DNA of 7,634 bases from Candidatus Microgenomates bacterium (GTDB taxonomy: Bacteria; Patescibacteriota; Dojkabacteria; SC72), in assembly GCA_012797935.1 (NCBI GenBank), contig JAAZOC010000006.1, positions 1 to 7,634 on the forward strand. Reading direction: 5' to 3'. The translations under genes and the position numbers were made by a program. Below the pieces are notes generated by a model, which did not search any database, was not told where the DNA came from, and was given only the letters and a program-made list of their open reading frames with translations. Of the stretch, positions 1 through 6,932 are shown piece by piece (position 1 is the stretch's first letter; each line of letters begins with the position of its first letter).

Positions 1-1
1 A

Positions 2-2779
2 TTCAGAAAATATTTAAATGTTGATTTGGAGTTAGCAAAAAGAGATTTTACTACTTTAAGTGATATTGACCTTGATCAAAAACTATCTGAAGAAAAGAAG
101 AAACTGATAGAGATCCTACCTGAAGCTTTTGCAGTTGTAAGAGAAGCTTCTAAGAGAGTTGCTAATCACAGACATTTTGATGTTCAGTTGATGGCTGGAT
201 ATGTACTTTTTGACAACAAAGTGGCTGAGCTTTTTACTGGAGAAGGTAAAACACTTGCTGCTAACTTACCATTGTATCTGTATGGATTAACAGGAAGAGG
301 GGCTCATTTAGTAACAGTAAATGATTACTTAGCACGAAGGGATGCTGAATGGACAGGACATATATTAAGCTCAATAGGTATGTCCGTAGGAGCAATCAAT
401 TCTGGTAAGCAGTACAAATTCATATCAGACCAAGAAGCTATAAAATTAAAAGGTGATGATGCTAAGAAATTAATTAAAGAGAGAGATTTGAAGGAAAAAG
501 AATCCGGAAGATTGAAGTATGATCATATGAGTGGTGTAAATCTTGTTGAATGTTCTAAACAGGAAACATATGCCTGTGATGTTGTATATGGTACTAACAG
601 TGAATTTGGTTTTGACTATCTTCGAGACAATATGGCTAGAAGTATGGAAGAAAGAGTTCAAGGACCAAAGTATTTTGTAATTGTTGATGAAGCTGACTCC
701 ATCCTCATAGATGAAGCTAGAACTCCCTTAATCATTTCCACGAGTGCAGATACTGCAAATGATATGTACAAACAATTTGCATCTCTTGTAAAAACTCTTC
801 AACCAGAAAAACATTATGCTGTAGATGAAAAAGCTCATGCTGTTTCTTTGAATCAAGCCGGTATGGATGCTGTTGAAAAAGCTCTTGGAGTAAGCAATAT
901 ATATGAGAATGCCCAATTTGCATATCACTTAGATAATGCTCTTAAAGCAAAAGAACTTTACAAACTAGATGATGAATATATGATTCGAAATGGAGAAATC
1001 CTCATTGTTGATGAATTTACTGGTAGGGCAATGGAAGGTAGAAGATACAGTGAAGGTCTTCACCAAGCAATTGAAGCAAAAGAAGGTGTCGAAGTGAAGA
1101 AAGAGTCTAAAACAATGGCAACTATTACACTCCAGAACTTCTTTAGACTTTACAAATATCTTTCAGGAATGACAGGTACTGCTTTAACTGAAGCTGAAGA
1201 GTTTGCATCAATTTACAAATTAGATACTATTGTTGTTCCTACAAACAGAGAAGTAATTAGAAAAGATTTCAATGATGTTGTGTATCGAACAATGGAAGGT
1301 AAGTTCAGAGCTATTGTTCAAGATATTGCAGAGCATCACAAGAATGGACAAACAATACTTGTTGGTACTACATCGGTAGAAAAATCAGAATTGCTTTCAA
1401 CAATGCTTTCAAAAGAAGGAATCAAACACAATGTCTTAAATGCAAAACAACATGAAAGAGAAGCAGCTGTAGTTGCAGAAGCAGGACAATTAGGAGCTGT
1501 AACAATAGCTACCAATATGGCAGGAAGAGGAACAGATATTGCATTAGGAGAAGGTGTAAAAGAAGTTGGTGGTTTGTATGTAATTGGTTCTGAAAGACAT
1601 GAATCAAGAAGAATCGACAACCAGTTAAGGGGTAGATCTGGAAGACAGGGTGATCCTGGAGAATCACTCTTCTATGTTTCTTTCGAAGATGACTTGATGA
1701 GAATATTTGGTGGTGATCGTATGAAAATGATAATGGAACAAGTAGGCATGGATGATGATATGCCAATATCAATGGGTATACTTGGTAAAACTATTGAAAA
1801 TGCTCAGAAAAAAGTAGAAGCAAACAACTACGATGTTAGAAAAAGATTAGTTGAATATGACGATGTTTTAAACCAACAGAGAGAAATAATATATACATTA
1901 AGAAGAAAAATACTTGAAGTTCAGTTTAAAAAAGATATCTCTTTGAAACCATCAGATCTTAAATCTGATCTCAAACTTCTTGAGAATATTGATATTGAAA
2001 GTATTCAAGATTCTTTAGATGGATTCTCTTTAGCTAGAGAAAATACTTGGGAAATACCTTTACTAGATCAATTCAAATACCCAGTATCTCCATTGGACAA
2101 ATGGATATTGAAAAAAGTATGGGAATATATTGATTTCCTAGTAGCATCTCAGTTACAAGATGATATGAAGATAGATAATATTGAAGAAAGAAAACTGTAT
2201 TCTCAAATTATTAATCTTCTTACAGAAGAATTACAAGGTTATATACTAAAAGCATTAGGTTTCAAGGACTCCGTTGAAATGTTCAGACATATATATTCTC
2301 TAGAAAGTATTGAGAGAGTTGAATATATTAAGTTAGTAACATTGTATGGTTTCTTAATACATATTCACAATATTGGGTTGGAACCTATGCAGATGCTTTC
2401 TAGATATCTAATACTTCAGTCATTTGATAATTTCTGGATGGAACATTTAGATACTATGACAGATCTTAGAGAAGGTATCTCATTAAGAAATCTTGCTCAA
2501 AGAGATCCTTTGGTTGAATACAAGAATGAAGGCTTTGTAATGTTTGATGAGATGTTAAAAAAGATTGATGAATTCGTAGTCACTAGATTCTTTAAAGTTA
2601 GATTGGTGAGAAAAGATCAACCTCAACAACAGAAGGTAAGTAGTAATGAAGATACAAGACCAGGTAAAGTTGGCAAGGTAAAAACTATAACGAAGGGAAA
2701 GAAGATAGGAAGGAATGACCTTTGTCCTTGTGGTAGTGGTAAAAAATACAAAAAATGTTGCTACCCAAAGTATGAGTAA
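2..2779 (+). CDS. secA: Protein translocase subunit SecA (5'-partial)
   Basis: SecA is the ATP-driven motor that pushes unfolded preproteins through the SecYEG channel. The frame is open from base 2 to TAA at 2777-2779, giving 925 visible residues. The start lies left of the window: the LSD motif is visible residue 19 but near residue 38 in E. coli SecA, so about 19 residues are missing. The TTG at 26 is an internal Leu codon. Numbering from base 2, I see Walker A TGEGKT (79-84), Walker B DEAD followed by SILIDEARTPL (from 229), VDEFTGR (336-342), GMTGTA (389-394), NMAGRGTDI (505-513), QLRGRSGRQGDPG (541-553), the scaffold segment YDDVLNQQRE (619-628) and LREGISLRNLAQRDPL (from 822). The tail is a SEC-C zinc motif with Cys908, Cys910, Cys919 and Cys920, which in the family binds SecB, ribosome or lipid. 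Oddities are about 42 extra residues between Walker A and Walker B (near 135-184) and a long, divergent wing region. Identification is secure. Confidence 0.97.
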   Translation, partial: FRKYLNVDLELAKRDFTTLSDIDLDQKLSEEKKKLIEILPEAFAVVREASKRVANHRHFDVQLMAGYVLFDNKVAELFTGEGKTLAANLPLYLYGLTGRGAHLVTVNDYLARRDAEWTGHILSSIGMSVGAINSGKQYKFISDQEAIKLKGDDAKKLIKERDLKEKESGRLKYDHMSGVNLVECSKQETYACDVVYGTNSEFGFDYLRDNMARSMEERVQGPKYFVIVDEADSILIDEARTPLIISTSADTANDMYKQFASLVKTLQPEKHYAVDEKAHAVSLNQAGMDAVEKALGVSNIYENAQFAYHLDNALKAKELYKLDDEYMIRNGEILIVDEFTGRAMEGRRYSEGLHQAIEAKEGVEVKKESKTMATITLQNFFRLYKYLSGMTGTALTEAEEFASIYKLDTIVVPTNREVIRKDFNDVVYRTMEGKFRAIVQDIAEHHKNGQTILVGTTSVEKSELLSTMLSKEGIKHNVLNAKQHEREAAVVAEAGQLGAVTIATNMAGRGTDIALGEGVKEVGGLYVIGSERHESRRIDNQLRGRSGRQGDPGESLFYVSFEDDLMRIFGGDRMKMIMEQVGMDDDMPISMGILGKTIENAQKKVEANNYDVRKRLVEYDDVLNQQREIIYTLRRKILEVQFKKDISLKPSDLKSDLKLLENIDIESIQDSLDGFSLARENTWEIPLLDQFKYPVSPLDKWILKKVWEYIDFLVASQLQDDMKIDNIEERKLYSQIINLLTEELQGYILKALGFKDSVEMFRHIYSLESIERVEYIKLVTLYGFLIHIHNIGLEPMQMLSRYLILQSFDNFWMEHLDTMTDLREGISLRNLAQRDPLVEYKNEGFVMFDEMLKKIDEFVVTRFFKVRLVRKDQPQQQKVSSNEDTRPGKVGKVKTITKGKKIGRNDLCPCGSGKKYKKCCYPKYE

Positions 2780-2800
2780 ATACCTACTTCTATGGGTTTA

Positions 2801-2829
2801 TTGACACACTATAGCCCCTATATTATCCT
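2801..2829 (+). promoter_or_regulatory. Probable sigma-70-type promoter for the downstream operon
   Basis: A perfect -35 hexamer TTGACA (2801-2806) is followed after exactly 17 bases by TATCCT (2824-2829), which matches the -10 consensus at four of six positions. TATTAT at 2821-2826 is an alternative -10 but would leave only 14 bases of spacer. Transcription would begin near 2836, leaving a leader of about 26 bases before the ATG at 2862. It lies in the only real intergenic gap, between secA and the zinc-ribbon gene, so it likely drives the whole downstream gene run. Promoter motifs are common by chance in AT-rich DNA, but the perfect -35, ideal spacing and position support this one. Confidence 0.6.
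2810..2822. repeat. Short inverted repeat in the promoter spacer
   Basis: TATAG (2810-2814), CCC, CTATA (2818-2822) form perfect 5-base arms around a 3-base centre. The repeat lies between the proposed -35 and -10 boxes, where a repressor operator could sit. Five-base AT-rich palindromes arise often by chance, so the operator idea is weak. It is too short and lacks a T-tract, so it is not a terminator for secA. Confidence 0.25.
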
Positions 2830-2861
2830 AAATAAACATTGATTGTTAATTAAATATCTTG

Positions 2862-3377
2862 ATGACTGATACAAAGAAAACCAAAAAAGATGAACTAATA
2901 ACCCCTCGAAAGAGTGTACATGTTGTGTTTTTCTCCTGTGCTCACTGTGGTGATGAAGTTGATGACATAAAACTATGTCCTGAATGTGGTGAACCAATGA
3001 AGGTCATAGATGTTGTAGAAAAATTCGGAGAAGATGCAGAAAGATTCTTAAAAAGGGTAGAGAAGAGAATGGAAAAAGGAAAAGCAACAACAGAAGTTGA
3101 GGAAGAAGATTATGAAGGTATTGAGAAAGAAGAACCAAACATTATACTCATGGGCGGGGAAGATATTGTAGAAGATGGTGGTATTGATCCTGCAGAAGCA
3201 GATGATGGATCTCTTGATGTAATCTTTCCTGATGAAGACGAAAGTGCTACAAAAGTATCTGATGTTGAAGTTGATGATGATTTAACAAAAGCATTAGAAC
3301 AGCTATACTCAGAAGAAGAGGATACTGTATCCTCTGAAGACTTTGGATTTGAAGATGGGGAGATACCTGAGCTATAA
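2862..3377 (+). CDS. Uncharacterised zinc-ribbon protein with a long acidic tail
   Basis: I do not recognise this family. The 171-residue product has three visible parts. Residues 1-20 form a basic N-terminus. Residues about 21-46 are a zinc ribbon with Cys26-x2-Cys29-x9-Cys39-x2-Cys42, the second knuckle reading CPECG. A short charged, probably helical stretch (about 50-73) follows. The tail is extremely acidic: residues 70-171 contain 39 Asp/Glu against five Lys and no Arg. There is no signal peptide or membrane segment, so it is probably cytoplasmic. ATG at 2862 is preferred over the TTG directly before it at 2859; no Shine-Dalgarno is visible for either. It is the first gene after the proposed promoter and ends 6 bases before the first glycosyltransferase. 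A zinc knuckle plus an acidic tail could suggest binding to basic proteins, RNA polymerase or ribosomes, or simply a regulatory role, but this is speculation. Confidence 0.85.
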   Translation: MTDTKKTKKDELITPRKSVHVVFFSCAHCGDEVDDIKLCPECGEPMKVIDVVEKFGEDAERFLKRVEKRMEKGKATTEVEEEDYEGIEKEEPNIILMGGEDIVEDGGIDPAEADDGSLDVIFPDEDESATKVSDVEVDDDLTKALEQLYSEEEDTVSSEDFGFEDGEIPEL

Positions 3378-3378
3378 T
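3349..3378 (+). promoter_or_regulatory. Possible internal promoter, leaderless for the first glycosyltransferase
   Basis: A perfect -10 hexamer TATAAT (3373-3378) spans the TAA stop of the zinc-ribbon gene. TTGAAG (3349-3354, four of six matches to the -35 consensus) lies 18 bases upstream. Only five bases separate TATAAT from the ATG at 3384, so a transcript would begin at or within a few bases of that start codon. No Shine-Dalgarno precedes that ATG; the nearest purine run, GGGGAG at 3357-3362, is 21 bases away. The -35 lies inside coding sequence and the hexamer could be a chance result of a stop codon in AT-rich DNA. Confidence 0.3.
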
Positions 3379-3383
3379 ACTTC

Positions 3384-4553
3384 ATGTCTGATATTAAAAA
3401 TCTTTTTCCTAAGGTAGCTATTGTTACCGATCAAATGTCTTCACTTGGTGGTGCTGATAAAGAAATGTTCTCCGTTCTAAAGCTAATCCCATATGCAGAT
3501 ATTTTTACCATAACATTTGATTCTTCGAAGTATCCACCAATACAACAAAAAGTACACACTAGTAATGTACAAAAACTCTCTAAAATATTACCTAAAAATT
3601 TTTACAGACATCTAAAAATATTCACACCATTTGTATATGAAAGATTCGATTTAACAGGATATGACCTTGTAATAAGTATTTCTGCTGGACCAGCAAAAGG
3701 AATAATAACAGGAGTATACCAACCACACATTGCTATGGTTATGACACCACCAAGGAGTCTGTGGGACAAAGAATTAAATATAAGAGGATCGAAGCTAAGA
3801 TCAATATACAAACCAGTATCCGAAATACTCAACACATATATGAGAGTATGGGATATATCGATATCAAAAAGAGTTGACTATTGGATTGCTAATTCAAACT
3901 TCATATCTCAGAAAATAAAAAAAATATATGGAAAACAATCTCAAACTATATACCCAGGTATTGATGAAAAATATTTTTTGAAACCGGATCAATTCTTAAT
4001 TGAAAAAGTAAAAGCAAAATACAAAATACCAGAAGAATTCTTTCTTGTTGTATCACGACTATATGATTACAAAAGAGTAGATTGGGCAATAAAAGCATGC
4101 AGAAAAGCAAATAAAAACCTTGTAATAGTAGGAGATGGCCCTGATAGAAAATACCTTGAGAAAATAGCCTCAAATGATGAAAGAATAACCTTCCTTGGTT
4201 TCGTAAAAAAAGATGAAGAAATACAAACCCTCTATTCACTTTCTCAAGCATTACTCTTCTGTGGAATTGAAGACTTTGGTCTTGTTCCTGTAGAAGCTAT
4301 GGCTTCAGGAACTCCTGTTCTAGCATATGAATTTGGAGGTGTACTTGAAACAGTCTTACCAGGAATAACAGGTGAATTCTTTAAAACAACAAAATCTCTC
4401 TCTTCCTTACTTATTAATTTCGATAAAAACAGATATAATAAGAAATATATAGTCAAACAGGCTAGAAATTTTTCAGAAGAGAAATTTTTACTTAATCTGG
4501 AGAAATATTTAAGAAAAGTATATGAAGACCAAACCACAAGGAAGAATGTATGA
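3384..4553 (+). CDS. Glycosyltransferase, GT-B fold, GT4 type (first of a pair)
   Basis: This probably transfers a sugar from a nucleotide-sugar donor to a growing lipid-linked glycan at the cytoplasmic membrane face. The 389-residue length is normal for GT4. The N-terminal Rossmann half opens with VAIVTDQ (10-16) and a Gly-Gly loop (22-23), a typical acceptor-side start. The C-terminal half has VSRLYDYKR (223-231), with Arg225 and Lys230 where the family binds donor phosphates, a GDGPD turn (250-254), and the GT4 E-x7-E pair Glu296/Glu304 within EDFGLVPVEA. There is no transmembrane segment; basic and hydrophobic patches could allow peripheral membrane contact. It starts six bases after the zinc-ribbon gene without a visible ribosome-binding site. 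It ends in TGA at 4551-4553, overlapping the next gene by eight bases. Donor and acceptor sugars cannot be predicted. It is clearly paralogous to the next gene. Confidence 0.92.
   Translation: MSDIKNLFPKVAIVTDQMSSLGGADKEMFSVLKLIPYADIFTITFDSSKYPPIQQKVHTSNVQKLSKILPKNFYRHLKIFTPFVYERFDLTGYDLVISISAGPAKGIITGVYQPHIAMVMTPPRSLWDKELNIRGSKLRSIYKPVSEILNTYMRVWDISISKRVDYWIANSNFISQKIKKIYGKQSQTIYPGIDEKYFLKPDQFLIEKVKAKYKIPEEFFLVVSRLYDYKRVDWAIKACRKANKNLVIVGDGPDRKYLEKIASNDERITFLGFVKKDEEIQTLYSLSQALLFCGIEDFGLVPVEAMASGTPVLAYEFGGVLETVLPGITGEFFKTTKSLSSLLINFDKNRYNKKYIVKQARNFSEEKFLLNLEKYLRKVYEDQTTRKNV
4538..4544 (+). promoter_or_regulatory. Ribosome-binding site deciding the start of the second glycosyltransferase
   Basis: AAGGAAG lies just upstream of the ATG at 4546 and inside the end of the preceding gene. 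The AGGA core ends three bases before the start, which is close but usable. It favours 4546 over the in-frame ATG at 4522, which lacks any purine-rich site and would lengthen the overlap to 32 bases. Confidence 0.4.
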
Positions 4554-5703
4554 TACAAAGGTAGCTATTGTATGTGAACCATTATTCAAAAAAGGAGGAG
4601 CAGAAACACACCTTAAATATATACTAGAAGCATTTCCAAATTCAGAGATATTTACTGCTTACTATGATGAAAACTTTGTAAAAGAAAATTTCCCAGATGT
4701 AAAAATTCATCATTCATTTATGCAATATCTTCCTAAAAAAGAATATCTTAGAGAACTATATTTACTCTTCCAACCAGTTGCATACAAAAGTTTCAAATTC
4801 AAAAGCTATGACATAGTTATATCTCTTTCAATTGCATTTGCTAAATTTGTAAATCCAAAAGATATCAAACATATAGATATTTGTATGAGCCCTCCAAAAT
4901 TTCTTTGGCAGAAAGAAGGAAGAACATTGCAAAGTGCTAACCAATATACGGGATTTAAGAAAAAACTTTTTCAATTCTATTCTTTCTTTGTTGGTAGTTC
5001 TTTAGAGAAAAAATGGCAAAAATGGGATATTCAAGCAGCTCAAAAATGTACAAAGATCATAGCTATCTCAGAAGTTGTAAAGAAAAGAATTAAGAAGTAT
5101 TACAATGTAAATTCTGATGTTATACACCCTCCAGTAGAAGTATCTTCCATAAAGAAATCAAGGAAAGTTAATAGGAAAGAAAATTGGTTTCTTTACTTAG
5201 GTAGAATTGAAACATACAAAGGTGTTCATTTAGCAATACAATCATGCGCAAAATTAGGTTTACCTCTAAAAATTGCTGGAGTAGGAAGTAATATGGAAGC
5301 TATGAATTCTCTGGTAAAAGAATTAAATGCTAAAGGATTGATAAAATTCTTAGGTCAGGTATCTGATGACGAAAAATTTGATTTGCTTTCTAGAACAAAA
5401 GCATTGATATTCCCAGTTAAAGACGAAGATTTTGGAATCGTGCCTGTAGAAGCAAATGCTTCCGGCACGCCAGTTATTGCATATCGTGAAGGTGGTGTAC
5501 TTGAAACAATCAGTGAAAAGAATCCAAAAACAGGAGTATTTTTTGATGAATATACAGAGGAATCACTAACAAAAGTATTAAAAGGATTTAAATCAGAAAA
5601 TTACAATCCAGATAATTGTAAAAAACAAGCAGAGAACTTTGCATCTGAGATATTTGTATATAAACTGCAAAACTATGTCAAAGATGCTCTACAAAAAAAT
5701 TAA
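4546..5703 (+). CDS. Glycosyltransferase, GT-B fold, GT4 type (second of a pair)
   Basis: Likely a second sugar-adding step of the same glycan pathway as its upstream neighbour. From ATG 4546 it has 385 residues. VAIVCEP (6-12) begins the first Rossmann strand, followed by a KKGGAE loop. The C-terminal donor-binding half has YLGRIETYKG (217-226; Arg220 and Lys225) and the GT4 pair Glu294/Glu302 within EDFGIVPVEA. The 29-residue block around the E-x7-E motif is identical to the upstream enzyme at 23 positions, and both share a YD-[IL]-VIS-[LI]-S strand and a PP-x2-LW motif, so they arose by duplication. The start overlaps the upstream TGA (ATGTATGA), suggesting coupled translation. An in-frame ATG at 4522 would add eight residues before the conserved strand, but it has no ribosome-binding site. 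The substrate is unknown. Confidence 0.9.
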   Translation: MYDTKVAIVCEPLFKKGGAETHLKYILEAFPNSEIFTAYYDENFVKENFPDVKIHHSFMQYLPKKEYLRELYLLFQPVAYKSFKFKSYDIVISLSIAFAKFVNPKDIKHIDICMSPPKFLWQKEGRTLQSANQYTGFKKKLFQFYSFFVGSSLEKKWQKWDIQAAQKCTKIIAISEVVKKRIKKYYNVNSDVIHPPVEVSSIKKSRKVNRKENWFLYLGRIETYKGVHLAIQSCAKLGLPLKIAGVGSNMEAMNSLVKELNAKGLIKFLGQVSDDEKFDLLSRTKALIFPVKDEDFGIVPVEANASGTPVIAYREGGVLETISEKNPKTGVFFDEYTEESLTKVLKGFKSENYNPDNCKKQAENFASEIFVYKLQNYVKDALQKN

Positions 5704-6331
5704 AAGAATACTTGATATCATATTTTCTAGTATTCTTCTTCTTTTCTTTTCACCGTTACTTCTTCTTGTATATATATTGATTTGGATTGAAGATAGAAGT
5801 GAAGTCTTTGTTAAACAACCAATAAGGCTTGGAGTTAACGGTAAAGAATTCAAAATGTACAAATTTAGAAGTATGGTACCAAATGCTCACGAAAAGATCC
5901 TAAATAATCCAAAGTATTCAAGTCTAAAGAAAAAATGGAGTGGAAATGATAGAAAACTTAGTATTAAGGAAGATGATAGAATAACAAAAATTGGTAAAGT
6001 ATTAAGAAGTACAGATATAGATGAATTACCACAACTTCTCAATGTTCTAAAAGGAGATATGTCCATAGTTGGACCTAGACCAATGTATAAATTGGAAATA
6101 GAAGAACATTTAAAATCATATCCAGAAGACAAAAAGAAAATTGAAAAAATACTCTCTGTAAAACCTGGTATGACTGGAATATGGCAAGTATCAGGAAGGA
6201 ATGACATTGTTTTCAAGGATAGAGTAGTACTAGAAAGTGAATATAGTGAGAATTACAATTTTCTTACAGATGCGAAAATATTTTTCTTAACACCATATGT
6301 AATATTAACTAGAAAAGGTGTCCATGGGTAA
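5684..6331 (+). CDS. Polyprenyl-phosphate sugar-1-phosphate transferase (bacterial sugar transferase family)
   Basis: Members of this family (PglC, WbaP C-terminal domain; Pfam bacterial sugar transferase) start glycan assembly by moving a sugar-1-phosphate from a UDP-sugar to undecaprenyl phosphate. From ATG 5684 the product has 215 residues, the small PglC-like size without the extra membrane domain of WbaP. Visible marks are a basic start, KKIKR, then one hydrophobic re-entrant helix (about 10-35) ending in SP and LIWIED; KMYKFRSM (57-64); the catalytic Asp113-Glu114 in DIDELPQLLNVL; GDMSIVGPRP (124-133); and GMTGIWQVSGR (162-172). The start is a choice: ATG 5684 gives the usual MxYKxxKRxxDI opening and a 20-base overlap with the upstream gene. 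ATG 5675 would add three residues, and TTG 5639 would add fifteen unlike the family. None has a clear ribosome-binding site. It initiates the chain that the two upstream transferases presumably extend. The specific sugar cannot be told. Confidence 0.93.
   Translation: MLYKKIKRILDIIFSSILLLFFSPLLLLVYILIWIEDRSEVFVKQPIRLGVNGKEFKMYKFRSMVPNAHEKILNNPKYSSLKKKWSGNDRKLSIKEDDRITKIGKVLRSTDIDELPQLLNVLKGDMSIVGPRPMYKLEIEEHLKSYPEDKKKIEKILSVKPGMTGIWQVSGRNDIVFKDRVVLESEYSENYNFLTDAKIFFLTPYVILTRKGVHG
6314..6318 (+). promoter_or_regulatory. Ribosome-binding site of recO
   Basis: AAAGG lies five bases before ATG 6324, inside the end of the sugar transferase gene. It supports the ATG over the GTG at 6318, which would overlap this site and add only two residues. 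Confidence 0.5.
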
Positions 6332-6932
6332 AGATACTGTTACAGTAATAAAATCAATAAACTATTCTGAAGCAGATAAGATACTTACTGTTTTTGGCAG
6401 AGAGCTTGGAAAATTTTCTTTAATTGCAAAGGGTATTAGAAAAATAAACAGTAAAAACAGAGGAAATATGCAAACATTATCTACGAGTAAAGTATCTTTC
6501 TTTGAAGGAAAGGGGATTCCAATCCTTACTGAGTCTCAACTTGAAATAAATCTGGACATTGAGAAATTAAATGTTGAGAATGTAAGAAGGGTGCTCTTTT
6601 TACTTAACAAATTTCTCCAAGAATATGATCCATATCCTAAGCTTTTTGATGTGTTACAAAGAACATTACAAAAAGAATTAGATTTAGAATCTACAAATAA
6701 ACTTAGAATCAGGTTCTTGAAAGAGATGGGTTTCTTGGAAGATTTTTCTTCTTGTATATATTGTGGTAGTAGTGAAGATTTGAAGTATCTTGATACTCAA
6801 AATTTTGCACTTGTATGTAAAAATTGTTACAGTAAAGGGAAGGGAAAACCACTTGGAAAAACACCTTACTCTTCAGATATGCTTACAAGATCATTAGATA
6901 GATATATTAAGAAAGTTGTAGAGGAAATATAA
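6324..6932 (+). CDS. recO: DNA repair / recombination mediator protein RecO
   Basis: RecO works with RecR (and RecF) to load RecA onto SSB-coated single-stranded DNA during gap repair, and it anneals complementary strands. From ATG 6324 the protein has 202 residues, shorter than the roughly 240 of E. coli RecO. The N-terminal OB fold (about 1-75) carries the family pattern: a basic VIKSINYSEADKILTVF opening, then GKFSLIAKGIRK. The middle is helical, and the C-terminal part has LRIRFLKEMGFL followed by a four-cysteine zinc site, Cys144-x2-Cys147 and Cys165-x2-Cys168, as in many Gram-positive RecO proteins and absent from E. coli. The final helical tail is short. The start overlaps the sugar transferase stop by eight bases (ATGGGTAA), and the stop shares one base with the next ATG. 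There is no functional link to glycan assembly; the grouping probably reflects genome compaction. Confidence 0.92.
   Translation: MGKDTVTVIKSINYSEADKILTVFGRELGKFSLIAKGIRKINSKNRGNMQTLSTSKVSFFEGKGIPILTESQLEINLDIEKLNVENVRRVLFLLNKFLQEYDPYPKLFDVLQRTLQKELDLESTNKLRIRFLKEMGFLEDFSSCIYCGSSEDLKYLDTQNFALVCKNCYSKGKGKPLGKTPYSSDMLTRSLDRYIKKVVEEI
6920..6925 (+). promoter_or_regulatory. Ribosome-binding site of the secreted-protein gene
   Basis: AGAGGA, within the last codons of recO, ends six bases before ATG 6932. This is one of the best Shine-Dalgarno-like sites in the window. It shows that the TAATG junction is a real translation start. Confidence 0.5.

Noticed and set aside
26..28. TTG as the start of secA
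   Set aside because: The frame is open upstream to base 2 and encodes FRKYLNVD, which fits the SecA N-terminal helix. The real start is outside the window.
470..1772. Several antisense open frames of 60-95 codons across secA
   Set aside because: All are shadows of a strongly conserved gene, with low-complexity translations and no start signals.
1951..1969. Perfect inverted repeat, ATCAGAT and ATCTGAT around CTTAA
   Set aside because: It lies inside secA and follows from codons for a repeated Ser-Asp-Leu-Lys. There is no T-tract and no gene boundary, so it is not a terminator.
2765..2800. Possible terminator after secA
   Set aside because: Only a weak five-base pairing (GAGTA with TACTT, including a G-T pair) can be drawn, and there is no T-run. 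Read-through from secA cannot be excluded.
3110..3385. Antisense serine-rich open frame of 91 codons
   Set aside because: It is the complement of the GAA/GAT-rich acidic tail, which reads as serine-rich on the other strand. It has no ribosome-binding site or family resemblance.
4522..4545. ATG 4522 as the start of the second glycosyltransferase
   Set aside because: It has no ribosome-binding site and makes a 32-base overlap. ATG 4546 has AAGGAAG upstream and sits directly before the conserved first strand. It remains possible.
4551..4553. Reassigned TGA codon (Gracilibacteria-type code)
   Set aside because: The single TGA sits exactly where the next gene starts and the glycosyltransferase domain is complete. 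Reading through soon meets another TGA. No TGA occurs inside any conserved domain.
5639..5683. Upstream TTG 5639 or ATG 5675 as the start of the sugar transferase
   Set aside because: The added residues do not resemble the family, which usually begins just before the KR-x2-DI basic-hydrophobic segment. TTG is a weak start and the overlap would grow to 65 bases. ATG 5675 cannot be fully excluded.
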